From positions 558,001 to 622,000 of the forward strand of contig NZ_UHIL01000002.1 in NCBI RefSeq assembly GCF_900460535.1: 64,000 nt of DNA, in the 5' to 3' direction. This stretch comes from Vibrio parahaemolyticus. Its GTDB lineage: Bacteria > Pseudomonadota > Gammaproteobacteria > Enterobacterales > Vibrionaceae. Made by a program: the position numbers and the translations under genes. The first letter of the stretch is position 1; every line of letters begins with the position of its first letter. Shown piece by piece: positions 19,544 through 28,517 of this stretch. The notes under the pieces are model-generated. The model did not search any database, had not been told where the DNA came from, and was given only the letters and a program-made list of their open reading frames with translations.

Positions 19544-20848
19544 ATGAATACCAAGAAACCGATGTCGCTCACCAGCCGAGTAATTTTAGGTATGGTAGCG
19601 GGTATCTTGACAGGATTTGCAATTCGCACACTTTTTGCCGACAACGGATTTGTCGACGCATACATCGTTAATGGATTATTTGAAGTTGGTGGGCAGATCT
19701 TCGTCGCCAGCTTAAAAATGCTTGTCGTACCACTAGTGTTTGTTTCACTGGTTTGCGGCACGAGCTCTCTAAAAGACCTTTCTACATTGGGTCGCATGGG
19801 TGGTAAAACCCTTGCTTTCTATATAGCAACGACCGCTATCGCTATCACACTTGCGCTTACAATGGGCACGCTATTCCAACCGGGAGCTGGCGCTGATCTG
19901 ACAGCAGCAAGCTCATTTAAGTCGGCAGAGGCGCCTTCTTTGGGTCAAGTGATCATCGATATGTTCCCAACCAACCCAATCAGCGCGATGGCAGAAGGTA
20001 AAACCCTGCAAGTGATCGTATTTGCGGTTCTGTTTGGTGTCGCGATCAGCGCAGCAGGTAAGCCTGGTGAGCGAATTGCAGCATTCTTCTCTGATCTAAA
20101 CGAAGTGATCATGAAGCTTGTAGCAATTTTGATGAACCTAGCTCCATATGGCGTGTTCTTCTTGATGGCGAAGTTGTTTACTGGTCTTGGCTTAAGTGCC
20201 ATCGTCAACCTAGCCGAGTACTTTGTTGTGTTAGCGGGCACACTATTGCTTCACGGCCTAGTGACTTACAGTCTAATGCTAAAAGGCTTTACTGGCCTTA
20301 GCCCAATTACGTTCCTACGTAAGATGGAAGACGCAATCATGTTTGCCTTCTCAACGGCATCATCAAACGCGACCATTCCAGTGACAATGGAAACAGCAAA
20401 ACACCGCATGGGCGTAGATAACCGTATTTCATCATTCACTGTTCCTCTAGGTGCAACCGTGAATATGGACGGCACAGCCATCATGCAAGGTGTCGCAACC
20501 GCATTTATTGCTCAAGCATTCAATATTGATTTGAGCATGGGCGATTACATGATGGTTATCATGACCGCAACACTTGCGTCTATTGGTACTGCGGGTGTTC
20601 CTGGGGTAGGTCTTGTCATGCTTGCTATGGTATTGAACCAAGTTGGTCTGCCGCTTGAAGGTATCGCGCTCATCATGGGTGTTGACCGTCTTCTTGATAT
20701 GATTCGTACCGCGGTAAACATCACTGGTGACAGTGCAGTAACCGTCATCGTTGCGAAATCAGAAGGTGCATTGGATGAAGCTCGCTTCAACGACCCAATG
20801 GCAGGCGTTGCCGAAGAAGAAGTGCATCTTAAACGCGCTGACGCCTAA
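19544..20848 (+). CDS. Dicarboxylate/amino acid:cation symporter (DAACS/GltP family)
   Basis: A protein of about 434 residues with eight predicted membrane helices plus two re-entrant hairpins. The serine-rich hairpin motif SSNATIPV, the NMDGT motif in VNMDGTAIMQG and the second hairpin region STGTAGVPGVG-like (SIGTAGVPGVGLVML) identify a Glt/DctA-type secondary transporter driven by Na+ or H+. The last helix contains the substrate-site pattern DRLLDMIRTAVNITGD; the Arg in DMIRT favours acidic amino acids or dicarboxylates, though this is inference. ATG at 19544 follows AAGGAG; the earlier frame start at 19508 lacks one. It is single, with a CRP-like site upstream and a terminator downstream. 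Confidence 0.9.
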   Translation: MNTKKPMSLTSRVILGMVAGILTGFAIRTLFADNGFVDAYIVNGLFEVGGQIFVASLKMLVVPLVFVSLVCGTSSLKDLSTLGRMGGKTLAFYIATTAIAITLALTMGTLFQPGAGADLTAASSFKSAEAPSLGQVIIDMFPTNPISAMAEGKTLQVIVFAVLFGVAISAAGKPGERIAAFFSDLNEVIMKLVAILMNLAPYGVFFLMAKLFTGLGLSAIVNLAEYFVVLAGTLLLHGLVTYSLMLKGFTGLSPITFLRKMEDAIMFAFSTASSNATIPVTMETAKHRMGVDNRISSFTVPLGATVNMDGTAIMQGVATAFIAQAFNIDLSMGDYMMVIMTATLASIGTAGVPGVGLVMLAMVLNQVGLPLEGIALIMGVDRLLDMIRTAVNITGDSAVTVIVAKSEGALDEARFNDPMAGVAEEEVHLKRADA

Positions 20849-20893
20849 ATCGTTCTACGATTACCATTCTGAAATTATATAGTCCTGTCTAAA

Positions 20894-20928
20894 AGAAAGC
20901 CCCGATGGAAACATCGGGGCTTTTGTTT
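20894..20928 (+). terminator. Terminator of the DAACS symporter
   Basis: A stem AAAGCCCCGAT/ATCGGGGCTTT is followed by T-rich sequence. Confidence 0.88.
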
Positions 20929-20952
20929 TCTCCGCGTCTAGAAATGCTCTTT

Positions 20953-21327
20953 CTAATCCGCCATCGAATTCAGTTTTTCTCTGGCTTGTGCTTCGTGTTC
21001 TTTAGTGATGGCATTGCCGACAGAGTTGGCGGCTAACGTAAGTGCTGCCATGTCATCGGTAAAGCCGACGCCTGCTAGTACATCAGGCACCATATCGGTT
21101 GGTAATACAAAGTAAGCCAACGCGCCACCTAAAATCGCCTTATGGCGAACGGCGGTGTTGGAATCTGTCATCGCGAGCCATGATTTTATGCCCATTACGG
21201 CAATTTCTTCACCCGCTTTCTTAACCGACCCTTTCATTTTTCGCCAGAAGGTTTTCTCATCTGGCGCTTGCATCGTTTGATCTTTAGCGTCTTTCGGCGC
21301 CGATTTTACAGACATTGTTGTGGTCAT
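20953..21327 (-). CDS. DUF1232/YkvA family small membrane protein
   Basis: A 124-residue protein whose core AILGGALAYFVLPTDMVPDV plus GFTDDMAALTLA is the DUF1232 signature, a short membrane-inserted hairpin with a PxDxxPD-like motif. The N-terminus is charged. The function is unknown. GGAGG precedes the ATG. It is a single gene convergent with the symporter. Confidence 0.88.
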   Translation of the reverse strand: MTTTMSVKSAPKDAKDQTMQAPDEKTFWRKMKGSVKKAGEEIAVMGIKSWLAMTDSNTAVRHKAILGGALAYFVLPTDMVPDVLAGVGFTDDMAALTLAANSVGNAITKEHEAQAREKLNSMAD

Positions 21328-21432
21328 CGTTGCCTCCGAAATTTATGACTGTGGCCAACATATTAATAAATCGAACCTGAACGCAAGATTAATAACAAGA
21401 AATGATAGTAAAGTGAAACAAAAACACAGATA

Positions 21433-21462
21433 GAAAAATCCCCAAACTGAAGTCTGGGGATC
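21433..21462 (-). terminator. Terminator of the yjiH-yjiG-peptidase operon
   Basis: A stem ATCCCCA/TGGGGAT (21438-21461) is followed by TTTTT on the minus strand. Confidence 0.78.
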
Positions 21463-21492
21463 GTGATGTTGGGAACTAAGTTGTCGAGTGCG

Positions 21493-22617
21493 CTACTGAG
21501 CTATCTTCTCCAGTACACGCATCAGCATTTTTATACGTGGTTCGATAGACTCAAGCAACAAGTACTCTTGGTCACTGTGGAAACCTGCACCGATAGGTCC
21601 TAGACCATCCAAAGTTGGAACGCCAAGAATTGCCGTATTGTTTGCATCAGAGCCGCCACCCACTTCTTTCCAGTTGATGTCGATAGACAGTTCACTTGCT
21701 GCTTCTTCAACTAATGCCATCAAGCTTTCAGTTTGCGTGCTTGGCACCATAGAGGGTTTGTAAGCTTCACGAACCAACTCGATGCTAACGCCATCAACGA
21801 ATGGTGTTTCCAGCATGCCGTTTAGCTTGCTATCGACATCATCGTATTCTTCATTACTCCAGAAACGCACATCCACGATCGCTTCAGCGTGCTCAGGGAC
21901 GATGTTTGCGCCGTTACCGCCAGACACAATACCCACGTTTAATGTGGTGCCAGATTCGAAGTTCGTCATGGCATTGATTGCGAGAATCCAGTTCGCCATC
22001 TCGGTAATTGCACTGCGGCCATTTTCTGGCTCGTTGCCAGCGTGGGCTGCAATGCCATTAAACGTGATTTTGTAACGCGCCATGCCTTTGCGCGCTTTGA
22101 CTAAACCGCCGTCTGCGCGTGCTGCTTCTGCCACCAATACGTTTTTCGCGTTTTTTGCAACAGATTGAATCCAGTCGACCGAATCTAACGATCCGGTTTC
22201 TTCGTCTGGGTTCATGCAGATACAAATCGACAGTTTATCCAACACCGCTTGGTCGAGGTTACGCATCGCGTACACAATATTCAGCAAGCCAGATTTCATG
22301 TCCGAGACACCCGGACCGTACGCTTTGTCAGCGTCTTGAGACATAGGACGTAATCCAGCGGTGCCGACAGGGAACACTGTATCCATGTGACCAATCAGCA
22401 TCACGTCAACTTGCTCAGCCTCAGGCTTGTTTCGAACTTCAAGACCGATACCCGCTCTACCACAGTCGATGCGTTTTACGCTCCAACCAGACATCGCTTG
22501 GTACTTCTCTTCAAATTGAGAAGCGATAAACTCAATGCCATCAGTGGTGTACGTGCCACAATCGACATTGATGAGAGGACGAAGTTCTTCAAGATATTCA
22601 TTGAGAGAAAACTGCAT
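21493..22617 (-). CDS. M20 family metallopeptidase (carboxypeptidase G2-like)
   Basis: A 374-residue M20 enzyme with the two-zinc ligand set: GHMDTVFPVG (His and catalytic Asp), GPGVSDMKSG (bridging Asp), DEETGS (catalytic Glu and ligand), then a late FHSDQEY His. A dimerisation domain is inserted at about 180-290. Carboxypeptidase G2-like members remove C-terminal glutamate or other residues from peptides or folates. It is the last gene of an operon with two YjiH/YjiG-type membrane proteins; the gap to yjiG is 9 bp and AAGGAG precedes the ATG. It has no signal peptide, so the substrate is cytoplasmic, probably a peptide the membrane pair helps import. That role is inference. Confidence 0.88.
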   Translation of the reverse strand: MQFSLNEYLEELRPLINVDCGTYTTDGIEFIASQFEEKYQAMSGWSVKRIDCGRAGIGLEVRNKPEAEQVDVMLIGHMDTVFPVGTAGLRPMSQDADKAYGPGVSDMKSGLLNIVYAMRNLDQAVLDKLSICICMNPDEETGSLDSVDWIQSVAKNAKNVLVAEAARADGGLVKARKGMARYKITFNGIAAHAGNEPENGRSAITEMANWILAINAMTNFESGTTLNVGIVSGGNGANIVPEHAEAIVDVRFWSNEEYDDVDSKLNGMLETPFVDGVSIELVREAYKPSMVPSTQTESLMALVEEAASELSIDINWKEVGGGSDANNTAILGVPTLDGLGPIGAGFHSDQEYLLLESIEPRIKMLMRVLEKIAQ

Positions 22618-22626
22618 GATTGCTCC

Positions 22627-23094
22627 TTAAACAAACAAGTTCATGACTAGCATTGCGCCAAATGCGTTCAATACGGAAATCGCAATCATGATTGGGATGT
22701 AACGACCTTCAGTACCGATAGGTCCCATAATTCGACCCATGTACTGAACCTGTGAGCCCATTAGGTAAATTGCAGGTGCAAGAATCGCGATGTGCGTACC
22801 GTTCAAGATGCCTTGGTCAAACAATGTGATAACCACGCCAACTGCCCCGCCCATCGACATCCAAGCACCAATCAGCACCGCTGCCGCTTCACCTGGCAAA
22901 CCAAAAACCGCCATTACTGGAGAAAACACCGAGCCCATCAAATCCAACGCGCCAGTAATCTGCAACGCCTTAATGATGACAAACGCCATAAGAACGTTAG
23001 GCACGGTTGATGTTGTCGCAATAACCCAGCCTTTTTTAGCGCCTTCAACGAAAATATCCGTCACCATCGGCTTACTTACTTTTACGTCACTCAT
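22627..23094 (-). CDS. yjiG: YjiG family inner-membrane protein
   Basis: A 155-residue protein with four or five hydrophobic segments of the nucleoside-recognition (Gate) class also seen in SpmB. YjiG together with YjiH forms a two-part membrane protein whose transported substrate is unknown. Its ATG overlaps the stop of the upstream gene (TAATG at 23094), implying translational coupling and a one-to-one complex. In E. coli the homologous pair lies directly beside iadA (isoaspartyl dipeptidase); here the adjacent hydrolase is an M20 peptidase instead. Confidence 0.88.
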   Translation of the reverse strand: MSDVKVSKPMVTDIFVEGAKKGWVIATTSTVPNVLMAFVIIKALQITGALDLMGSVFSPVMAVFGLPGEAAAVLIGAWMSMGGAVGVVITLFDQGILNGTHIAILAPAIYLMGSQVQYMGRIMGPIGTEGRYIPIMIAISVLNAFGAMLVMNLFV

Positions 23095-23831
23095 TACGCC
23101 GTCTCCTCTTTTAAGTTCTCAGATTTGCTTTGCTCTTGCTTGTCTTCTTTACCTTCTGTGATGTTTAGGTAGATACGGAATAAGTTCGCACCCACGATTT
23201 TAAACAAGAACATCACCACAACCGCCAAACCAATAGAAGACGTTACGGCAAGTGAGCCATCCGCCATCGTCAACGTAAACAGTACCGCCCCTGAGGAGAA
23301 AAAGTTAACAATAGTGGCACCAGCGGTGAACTGGAACATAGTGAACACATCGGTTTCGCGTTTGGTAAGATGGCCTTCATCTTTAAGCTGACGAGTCATC
23401 GCCGCGCCCGCGTCGGTACTTTGCAGCGAAGCGATAAGAGCCAAACCAGAGTTACCCGGAATACCCATAATTGGACGAAGAAGCGGCGTTAATAGTTTGC
23501 GTGCCGCTTCTAGTGCGCCATAGTGCTCAAGTACATTGATCATACCCAGTGCGAACATAACGGTAGGAATCAAAGTAAGTGCAAAAATGAAACCGTCACG
23601 TGCACCGCTACCACCAGTACCACGAAGCGACGTTGTTGCAACTTGCACACCGTCAGCCGTTTCGGTGACACCATAAGCCACCTTGCCAAAAGAGCCATTC
23701 AACGTGGTGAAATCAAATACGCCATACCATTCGTTCGATTGCATGAGACCAGAAAAGAAGACGACCGCAAACGCCAGTGCAACGTAGCACCCCAGCGTAA
23801 CCTTGCGCTCGGTTTGAACAGGATTTTTCAT
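23094..23831 (-). CDS. yjiH: YjiH family inner-membrane protein
   Basis: A protein of about 245 residues with roughly six hydrophobic segments and the Gate-domain features of the SpmA/YjiH group (FALTLIPTVMFALGMINVLEH; GNSGLALIASLQSTDAGAAM). The ATG at 23831 is chosen because AGGTAA precedes it and the protein then opens with a normal basic leader before the first helix. The frame is open to 23861. It is the first gene of a three-gene operon. The C-terminus is a charged tail ending in Glu-rich sequence. It probably moves a peptide or amino-acid derivative with YjiG; this is not demonstrated. Confidence 0.86.
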   Translation of the reverse strand: MKNPVQTERKVTLGCYVALAFAVVFFSGLMQSNEWYGVFDFTTLNGSFGKVAYGVTETADGVQVATTSLRGTGGSGARDGFIFALTLIPTVMFALGMINVLEHYGALEAARKLLTPLLRPIMGIPGNSGLALIASLQSTDAGAAMTRQLKDEGHLTKRETDVFTMFQFTAGATIVNFFSSGAVLFTLTMADGSLAVTSSIGLAVVVMFLFKIVGANLFRIYLNITEGKEDKQEQSKSENLKEETA

Positions 23832-23891
23832 AACATTACCTACACATGTGGGACAGGACACATATGTTCACCCGAATAATGTGCTAGAGAG

Positions 23892-23905
23892 ATGATCAAA
23901 ATCAA
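23892..23905 (-). promoter_or_regulatory. Candidate FNR-type box
   Basis: ATGAT-CAAA-ATCAA matches the consensus TTGAT-N4-ATCAA at nine of ten positions, about 60 bp upstream of yjiH. This hints at oxygen-dependent control. Confidence 0.4.
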
Positions 23906-23950
23906 TCCGCCTGCCGAACATTCTGGCGACTCTGTTATGAAGTTTTGTTT

Positions 23951-23966
23951 TATGATTTTAATCACA
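23951..23966 (-). promoter_or_regulatory. Candidate CRP-cAMP site
   Basis: TATGA-TTTTAA-TCACA matches TGTGA-N6-TCACA at nine of ten positions, about 120 bp upstream of yjiH and 250 bp before the divergent gene at 24220. Confidence 0.45.
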
Positions 23967-24219
23967 TTTGAAAGATAATAAAAATTTGTGCTAACAATTA
24001 GGTATATTAATCTATATCGATACCTCATAACTTCTTCATCAATCCGACCAATGATTCCAACGAATATTGCTTTCTACAACATTCATGACGTACTTCATAC
24101 TTTGGCATTGAGGCGATATCGATTAACTCGAAAGTAACATTCCATAATGAAATTTAGGTTAGGATTGTCCGGTCATATGCAAACGGCATAAACCAGAATC
24201 AACAGGACTAGGCAGCCCA

Positions 24220-24567
24220 TTGTTACGCTCACAACCTAAAATAGCCAAGTGGACACTCGCCCTCGTGTTTTGGGTGGTGATGGTATGTTTGAGCCAAAAC
24301 TCCGGCTTCTCGAAAAGCTGCCCTAAGGCTCACCAAATACAGAGTCAGCAAAATGAAAGCGTGAATTTATCACCATCTTGCGACCTTTCAGAGAAGCTGG
24401 TTCAAGCGTACCAACACCAGTTTGATCATATACTTATTCCATTTTTTCTGTTTGCTTTGATTGTGGCGCTGCCGATGGCATCCACAGCAATTCGTTATCT
24501 GGAATACACAGAACCGATACGGGAAAAGTATCGGGTTCACCTAAAACTTTGCGTGTTTAGAGAATAA
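24220..24567 (+). CDS. Small membrane protein of unknown function
   Basis: A frame of about 115 codons with a TTG start. It encodes a first hydrophobic segment (WTLALVFWVVMVCL), a periplasmic loop with two Cys (KSCPKAHQ ... SPSCDLSEK), a second helix (ILIPFFLFALIVALPMA) and a basic tail. I do not recognise a family. The start is uncertain: no good ribosome site precedes the TTG and no ATG lies before the first helix. It lies 96 bp before a DsbA-like thiol oxidoreductase on the same strand, so the paired cysteines could be related to that enzyme; this is inference. Confidence 0.55.
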   Translation: MLRSQPKIAKWTLALVFWVVMVCLSQNSGFSKSCPKAHQIQSQQNESVNLSPSCDLSEKLVQAYQHQFDHILIPFFLFALIVALPMASTAIRYLEYTEPIREKYRVHLKLCVFRE

Positions 24568-24663
24568 ACCCAGCAAGGCGAGAAACCCGCTCGCCTGACT
24601 TTTGTACGTATTTTATTCACTTCACATAACAAACAACAAAATCTAAAAGTTTTAGGAAATATT

Positions 24664-25380
24664 ATGACATTCACTCGTACACTTTTGGCGTTAACGATGG
24701 CTATCGTACCTGCCGTATCTTTCGCATCAGAAAAGACCTCAGAACAAAAGCTAGAGGAAATTACTCAGATACTAAAAGAGAACCCTCAAATTCTTGATTC
24801 ATTGCACCAAAACCTGCAAGAGTACATTGCGTATCAACAGTCATTTGGCGACACCTTGAAGGAGGTTCGTCAATATCTAAATGATGGCAAACATTCCTCT
24901 TTTGGAGCTGAAACCCCAGAGTTAACCATTATTAACGTAACGGACTACAGTTGCCCTTTTTGTAAACGTTTAGAAGGAGAACTGGTCAAAGTTGGTAAGG
25001 AATATCCGCAGATAAAAGTGCTTAACCTCAATGTCTCTTTTAAAGAACAATACGAGAAAAACGGCTACAACTCGGCAAGTTACGCATTAAATGTTTGGCA
25101 AAACCAGCGAGATAAGTACGAACAAGTGCATGAGTTATTGGTGAAAAAACCGGGCGCACATGATGCACGTTCGTTAAAACAGATCGCGAAGAAAACGGGG
25201 ACAGAAGCGCAGCTTGTCGACGACAAAGAAACCAAAGCGCTGCTTGATAAAAACTATCAGTATTTCACGCAACTTGGTTTACGCGGCACGCCCGCGTTGA
25301 TCATTAATGATCAGATCATTCCTGGTTATGTGCCGTTTGACGAGCTAGAAAAAGTCATCGACCAAGAACTGGCGAACTAA
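24664..25380 (+). CDS. Periplasmic DsbA-family thiol:disulfide oxidoreductase (ScsC/Com1-like)
   Basis: A 238-residue protein with a cleavable signal peptide (ending VSFA-SE). The helical N-terminal extension of about 60 residues resembles the oligomerisation region of ScsC-type proteins. The thioredoxin-like domain has active site CPFC (near residue 99) and cis-Pro loop RGTPALIIND. It oxidises or isomerises disulfides in the periplasm. No DsbB- or ScsB-like redox partner is adjacent, so the direction of electron flow is open. AGGAAA precedes the ATG, and a terminator follows. Confidence 0.9.
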   Translation: MTFTRTLLALTMAIVPAVSFASEKTSEQKLEEITQILKENPQILDSLHQNLQEYIAYQQSFGDTLKEVRQYLNDGKHSSFGAETPELTIINVTDYSCPFCKRLEGELVKVGKEYPQIKVLNLNVSFKEQYEKNGYNSASYALNVWQNQRDKYEQVHELLVKKPGAHDARSLKQIAKKTGTEAQLVDDKETKALLDKNYQYFTQLGLRGTPALIINDQIIPGYVPFDELEKVIDQELAN

Positions 25381-25386
25381 AACAAC

Positions 25387-25425
25387 AGAGCCCTTCCCTG
25401 ATAACTCAAGGAAGGGCTTTATATT
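25387..25425. terminator. Terminator between convergent dsbA-like gene and malS
   Basis: A stem AGCCCTTCC/GGAAGGGCT (25389-25418) has T-rich flanks on the plus strand. Confidence 0.78.
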
Positions 25426-25447
25426 TACCGACATAAAGAGCGTTTAG

Positions 25448-27508
25448 TTACTTATCACGTCCAACAAACGCCACGACGACTTTGTCATTGCCAAGCGAAC
25501 GGGAGAAAACGTACGCGCCTTCCTGTTCAATCACTTGATGCTGACCTGCGCCAATGGCAGGGTGTGCTTGACGGAACTGACCAAGGGTTTGCCAGTGTTT
25601 CAGCAAAGCTTGTTTGTCATCAGATAGCTTCCAAACCATGTCTGAACGTGTGCCTTGGTGGAAATCATCCGCGTAAGGGCCAATGTTACGGCCTACTTCA
25701 TCGCCATAATAAACCTGAACCGCTCCTGGGCTAAGGAGCAGTGCGTTCGCGGCATTACGTTGCATGCCGTAATCTTTAAAACGTGAGAAGAACAACTCCG
25801 TATCGTGAGAAGACATGTAACTGACTGGGTTGAAGTCTTTCTCGTTCGCGATAGTGTCCGCATAGCTTTGGTAAGTGTCTGCCATTTGGCTAAAGCACGC
25901 CGCGCCTTTGTCTAGCTTCTTCTGCATATCGAAGTTGATCAACGCGTCAAAACCATCATCGAAATAAGGGCTACGATACGCGGTGTGTCCCCAGACTTCG
26001 CCCATCATCCAGAACGGCTGACCTGATTTGCCATTTTCTTTACGCCATTGTTCTAGGCTGTTCGATGCTTCCTCTTTTAGACGCTTCCAAACTTCACCTT
26101 CGACGTGCTTCACCGTATCGACACGGTAACCATCAATGCCAAAGCGTTTCACCCAGTCAGTTTGCCATTCAATCAAGTAATCCGAGACGGTGTAATTGTC
26201 ACGAGCTTCTACGCGAGTGCCAGGGTTATTCAACAACCATTGCGGCGGCGTGACGGTTTTATTGGATTCAGTGATGAAATCTGGTAAACCAGCAAGAGAC
26301 ATCGTAATGTCGCTACTGCCCGGAGCTGGGTAACCCGGCAAGCCGGTTCTTACCCAATCGCCGCCCCACCACTTCGCCCAGTTCGGACTCTGATAATCAA
26401 TATTCTGGTGGTAGCTATGCCAATTTTCGCCAGCTTTTGGTTGCCAGTCGCCCCATTTCTTGGGCAGTTCGGCATTAGGCTTTAACACATCGATACCATC
26501 AAACTGTAGATCCGCCAATGTTGAGTAACCAGAATGGTTGATAACCGCATCCATCAAGACTTTGAGGCCACGCTTGTGCGCCTCTTCCACCAGCGTTTTT
26601 AAATCTTCTTCGTTACCGAAGTTCTCATCAATCTTGGTGAAATCGCGCGTCCAGTAGCCATGGTAAGCATAAAACGGGAATGAGCCACTATCGCCACCAC
26701 CGACAAAGCCGTGCACTTGTTCAACGATTGGCGACAACCAAATCGCGTCTGTACCTAGGCTCTTGATGTAATCCAATTTCTCAATTACACCTTTAAGGTC
26801 ACCGCCATGGAACGTGCCAACTTCATCTTTGCCGTCTTTTTTACGCCCATAACTGTTGTCGTTACTTGCGTCTGCGTTGTTGAAACGGTCAACCATCACG
26901 AAGTAAATGTTCGCGTTTCGGTAATCAAATGGCACCGCCTCTTTGGTTTTCTGCACAGGCTCTAGCAGCACTAGGCCGCCTGAGTCTTTACTTGGCGTCA
27001 GTGATACTTTCTGCTCTTTCACTTCAACCATTTGACCTGAATAAGCATCGCGTAACTTGGTGCCTTCAGGAAAGCTATCCCCCACAGCGATCGTCACTTC
27101 TCCGCCTTGGTAAACCTCACATTGCACTTGCGGGATCGGGCGTTTAAATTCGGTTTTTGCTGCTTTTTTCGGCTCTCGCTTAAACAGCAACGTCTTAGCC
27201 GCGTCGTCATAAGCGAAGGAATAGTCGCCAGTAAAGCGAACTTTGAGTGGCAGTTCGGTCGGCTTGCCACAATTTAGCGCGATAGGTTTGTTGAACTTCA
27301 CTTTCTGACCATCGGGTGCAACGCAGTCGCCTTCAACACCCGTGATTTTGAGCGTGTATCCATCTTTGGTTAAGGGCACAACCAAAGGCTGCTCTGCACT
27401 TAGCGGGAAGTCACGGCTGTTGGTCGTGGTAGAAATGGTGATGTTAGGCTCGGCGATGGCACTTGCCGACACAAGCAGTAAAGTAGTGGTAATCAGGTTC
27501 AGTTTCAT
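25448..27508 (-). CDS. malS: Periplasmic alpha-amylase (MalS type)
   Basis: A 686-residue GH13 enzyme with a signal peptide (cleavage after AIA). Residues 25-200 form N-terminal beta domains. The catalytic barrel has region I MDAVINHSG (Asp about 320), region II GYRVDTVKH (nucleophile Asp about 464), region III MMGEVWG (Glu about 504) and region IV SSHDTE (Asp about 569). Length and order match E. coli MalS (676 aa), a periplasmic amylase that shortens maltodextrins before import. It is single, downstream of mtgA, with its own 180-bp upstream region that contains an inverted GGGGCGTAG pair, possibly variant MalT boxes. Confidence 0.93.
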   Translation of the reverse strand: MKLNLITTTLLLVSASAIAEPNITISTTTNSRDFPLSAEQPLVVPLTKDGYTLKITGVEGDCVAPDGQKVKFNKPIALNCGKPTELPLKVRFTGDYSFAYDDAAKTLLFKREPKKAAKTEFKRPIPQVQCEVYQGGEVTIAVGDSFPEGTKLRDAYSGQMVEVKEQKVSLTPSKDSGGLVLLEPVQKTKEAVPFDYRNANIYFVMVDRFNNADASNDNSYGRKKDGKDEVGTFHGGDLKGVIEKLDYIKSLGTDAIWLSPIVEQVHGFVGGGDSGSFPFYAYHGYWTRDFTKIDENFGNEEDLKTLVEEAHKRGLKVLMDAVINHSGYSTLADLQFDGIDVLKPNAELPKKWGDWQPKAGENWHSYHQNIDYQSPNWAKWWGGDWVRTGLPGYPAPGSSDITMSLAGLPDFITESNKTVTPPQWLLNNPGTRVEARDNYTVSDYLIEWQTDWVKRFGIDGYRVDTVKHVEGEVWKRLKEEASNSLEQWRKENGKSGQPFWMMGEVWGHTAYRSPYFDDGFDALINFDMQKKLDKGAACFSQMADTYQSYADTIANEKDFNPVSYMSSHDTELFFSRFKDYGMQRNAANALLLSPGAVQVYYGDEVGRNIGPYADDFHQGTRSDMVWKLSDDKQALLKHWQTLGQFRQAHPAIGAGQHQVIEQEGAYVFSRSLGNDKVVVAFVGRDK

Positions 27509-27608
27509 CGTTCATTCCATTGGCTGCACATGGTAACCATGCACATTTATTAGTTTTATTCACACTAATTGTGCCTAGATAAGAAACTGAACACATCATT
27601 CTAACTGC

Positions 27609-27659
27609 CTACGCCCCAAAGGTTGTGACGCTTCACATTTTATTGATATAGGGGCGTAG
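27609..27659 (-). promoter_or_regulatory. Inverted CTACGCCCC/GGGGCGTAG pair upstream of malS (possible variant MalT boxes)
   Basis: Exact 9-bp copies at 27609-27617 and 27651-27659 face each other 100-150 bp before the malS start. Read on the minus strand, one copy (GGGGCGTAGG) agrees with the MalT consensus GGGGA(T/G)GAGG at eight of ten positions. It departs inside the core, so assignment is tentative. Confidence 0.4.
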
Positions 27660-27688
27660 TTCTATTTAAGCGTAATGGATTGATGGAG

Positions 27689-28366
27689 TTAAAGTTGCAC
27701 GCTGCCAAGATTGCTCATTTGGTTCATCGCCCATCTTGTGCGGCGAGCAGTGTAATCACTTTGTGGATAGACTTTGATTCGATATGGGTTTGGCAACACC
27801 ACGGCTAAACGCGCTGCTTGCCACTTCGAGAGTTGCTTTGCACTGACACCAAAATAATTCTGCGCAGCCGCTTCAGCGCCGTAAATTCCGGGACCAAATT
27901 CAACCACATTTAGATACACTTCGAGAATGCGCTCTTTACTCCACATCAGCTCCATCAGCAAGGCAAAGTAAAGCTCATAAGCCTTGCGAACGTAGGAGTG
28001 AGATGGAAACAAAAACACATTTTTCGCAGCTTGTTGGGTAATGGTGCTCGCGCCTCTCGACGGACCATGATCACCTGCCTCGGAAATCACGTCGAATAGA
28101 GATTCGAAATCGACACCATAATGATGAGGGAATTTTTGGTCTTCGGTCGCAATCACCGCTAACTGCATATTTTTTGAAATACGCGACAAGGATACCCATT
28201 CGTGTTGGCTGCTGTCTGGATAGTTCTTTGGTGGCGCTACAATGCGGCTTAACTTCCATCCCCATATTGGTGGATCGACATATTTCACCACACCCACCAA
28301 AACGACTGGGGCGATCAGTAATATCAACACCATTTTAAATAGAAATGACTTAAGCCTTTTCAACAT
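27689..28366 (-). CDS. mtgA: Monofunctional peptidoglycan glycosyltransferase MtgA
   Basis: A 225-residue GT51 enzyme: a single N-terminal membrane anchor (FLFKMVLILLIAPVVLVGVV) followed by the glycosyltransferase domain with ATEDQKFPHHYGVD (catalytic Glu), RGASTITQQAAKN and KERILEVYLNVVEFGPGIYGAEAAA in order. It polymerises lipid II into glycan strands on the periplasmic side and lacks a transpeptidase domain. GGAG precedes the ATG. It is a single gene between glgB and malS, with no functional link to starch use apparent. Confidence 0.95.
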   Translation of the reverse strand: MLKRLKSFLFKMVLILLIAPVVLVGVVKYVDPPIWGWKLSRIVAPPKNYPDSSQHEWVSLSRISKNMQLAVIATEDQKFPHHYGVDFESLFDVISEAGDHGPSRGASTITQQAAKNVFLFPSHSYVRKAYELYFALLMELMWSKERILEVYLNVVEFGPGIYGAEAAAQNYFGVSAKQLSKWQAARLAVVLPNPYRIKVYPQSDYTARRTRWAMNQMSNLGSVQL

Positions 28367-28463
28367 GTGTGGCTCCCCAATGCATTAGCGATTGATGATA
28401 AACAAACCAGCGAGCTTGCCTGATTCAATCAGGAACAACAAGTTTTCGAGGTAAAAAATAGGT

Positions 28464-28498
28464 CAAAAAAAGCCCGATTTACATTGTAAAACGGGCTT
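28464..28498 (-). terminator. Terminator of glgB
   Basis: A stem AGCCCG/CGGGCT with an inner TTTACA/TGTAAA stem precedes seven T on the minus strand. Confidence 0.85.
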
Positions 28499-28517
28499 AG
28501 AATTTGATTAGACTGAA

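Noticed and set aside
27622..27635. TGTGACGCTTCACA before malS as a CRP site
   Set aside because: The half sites are only four bases apart instead of six.
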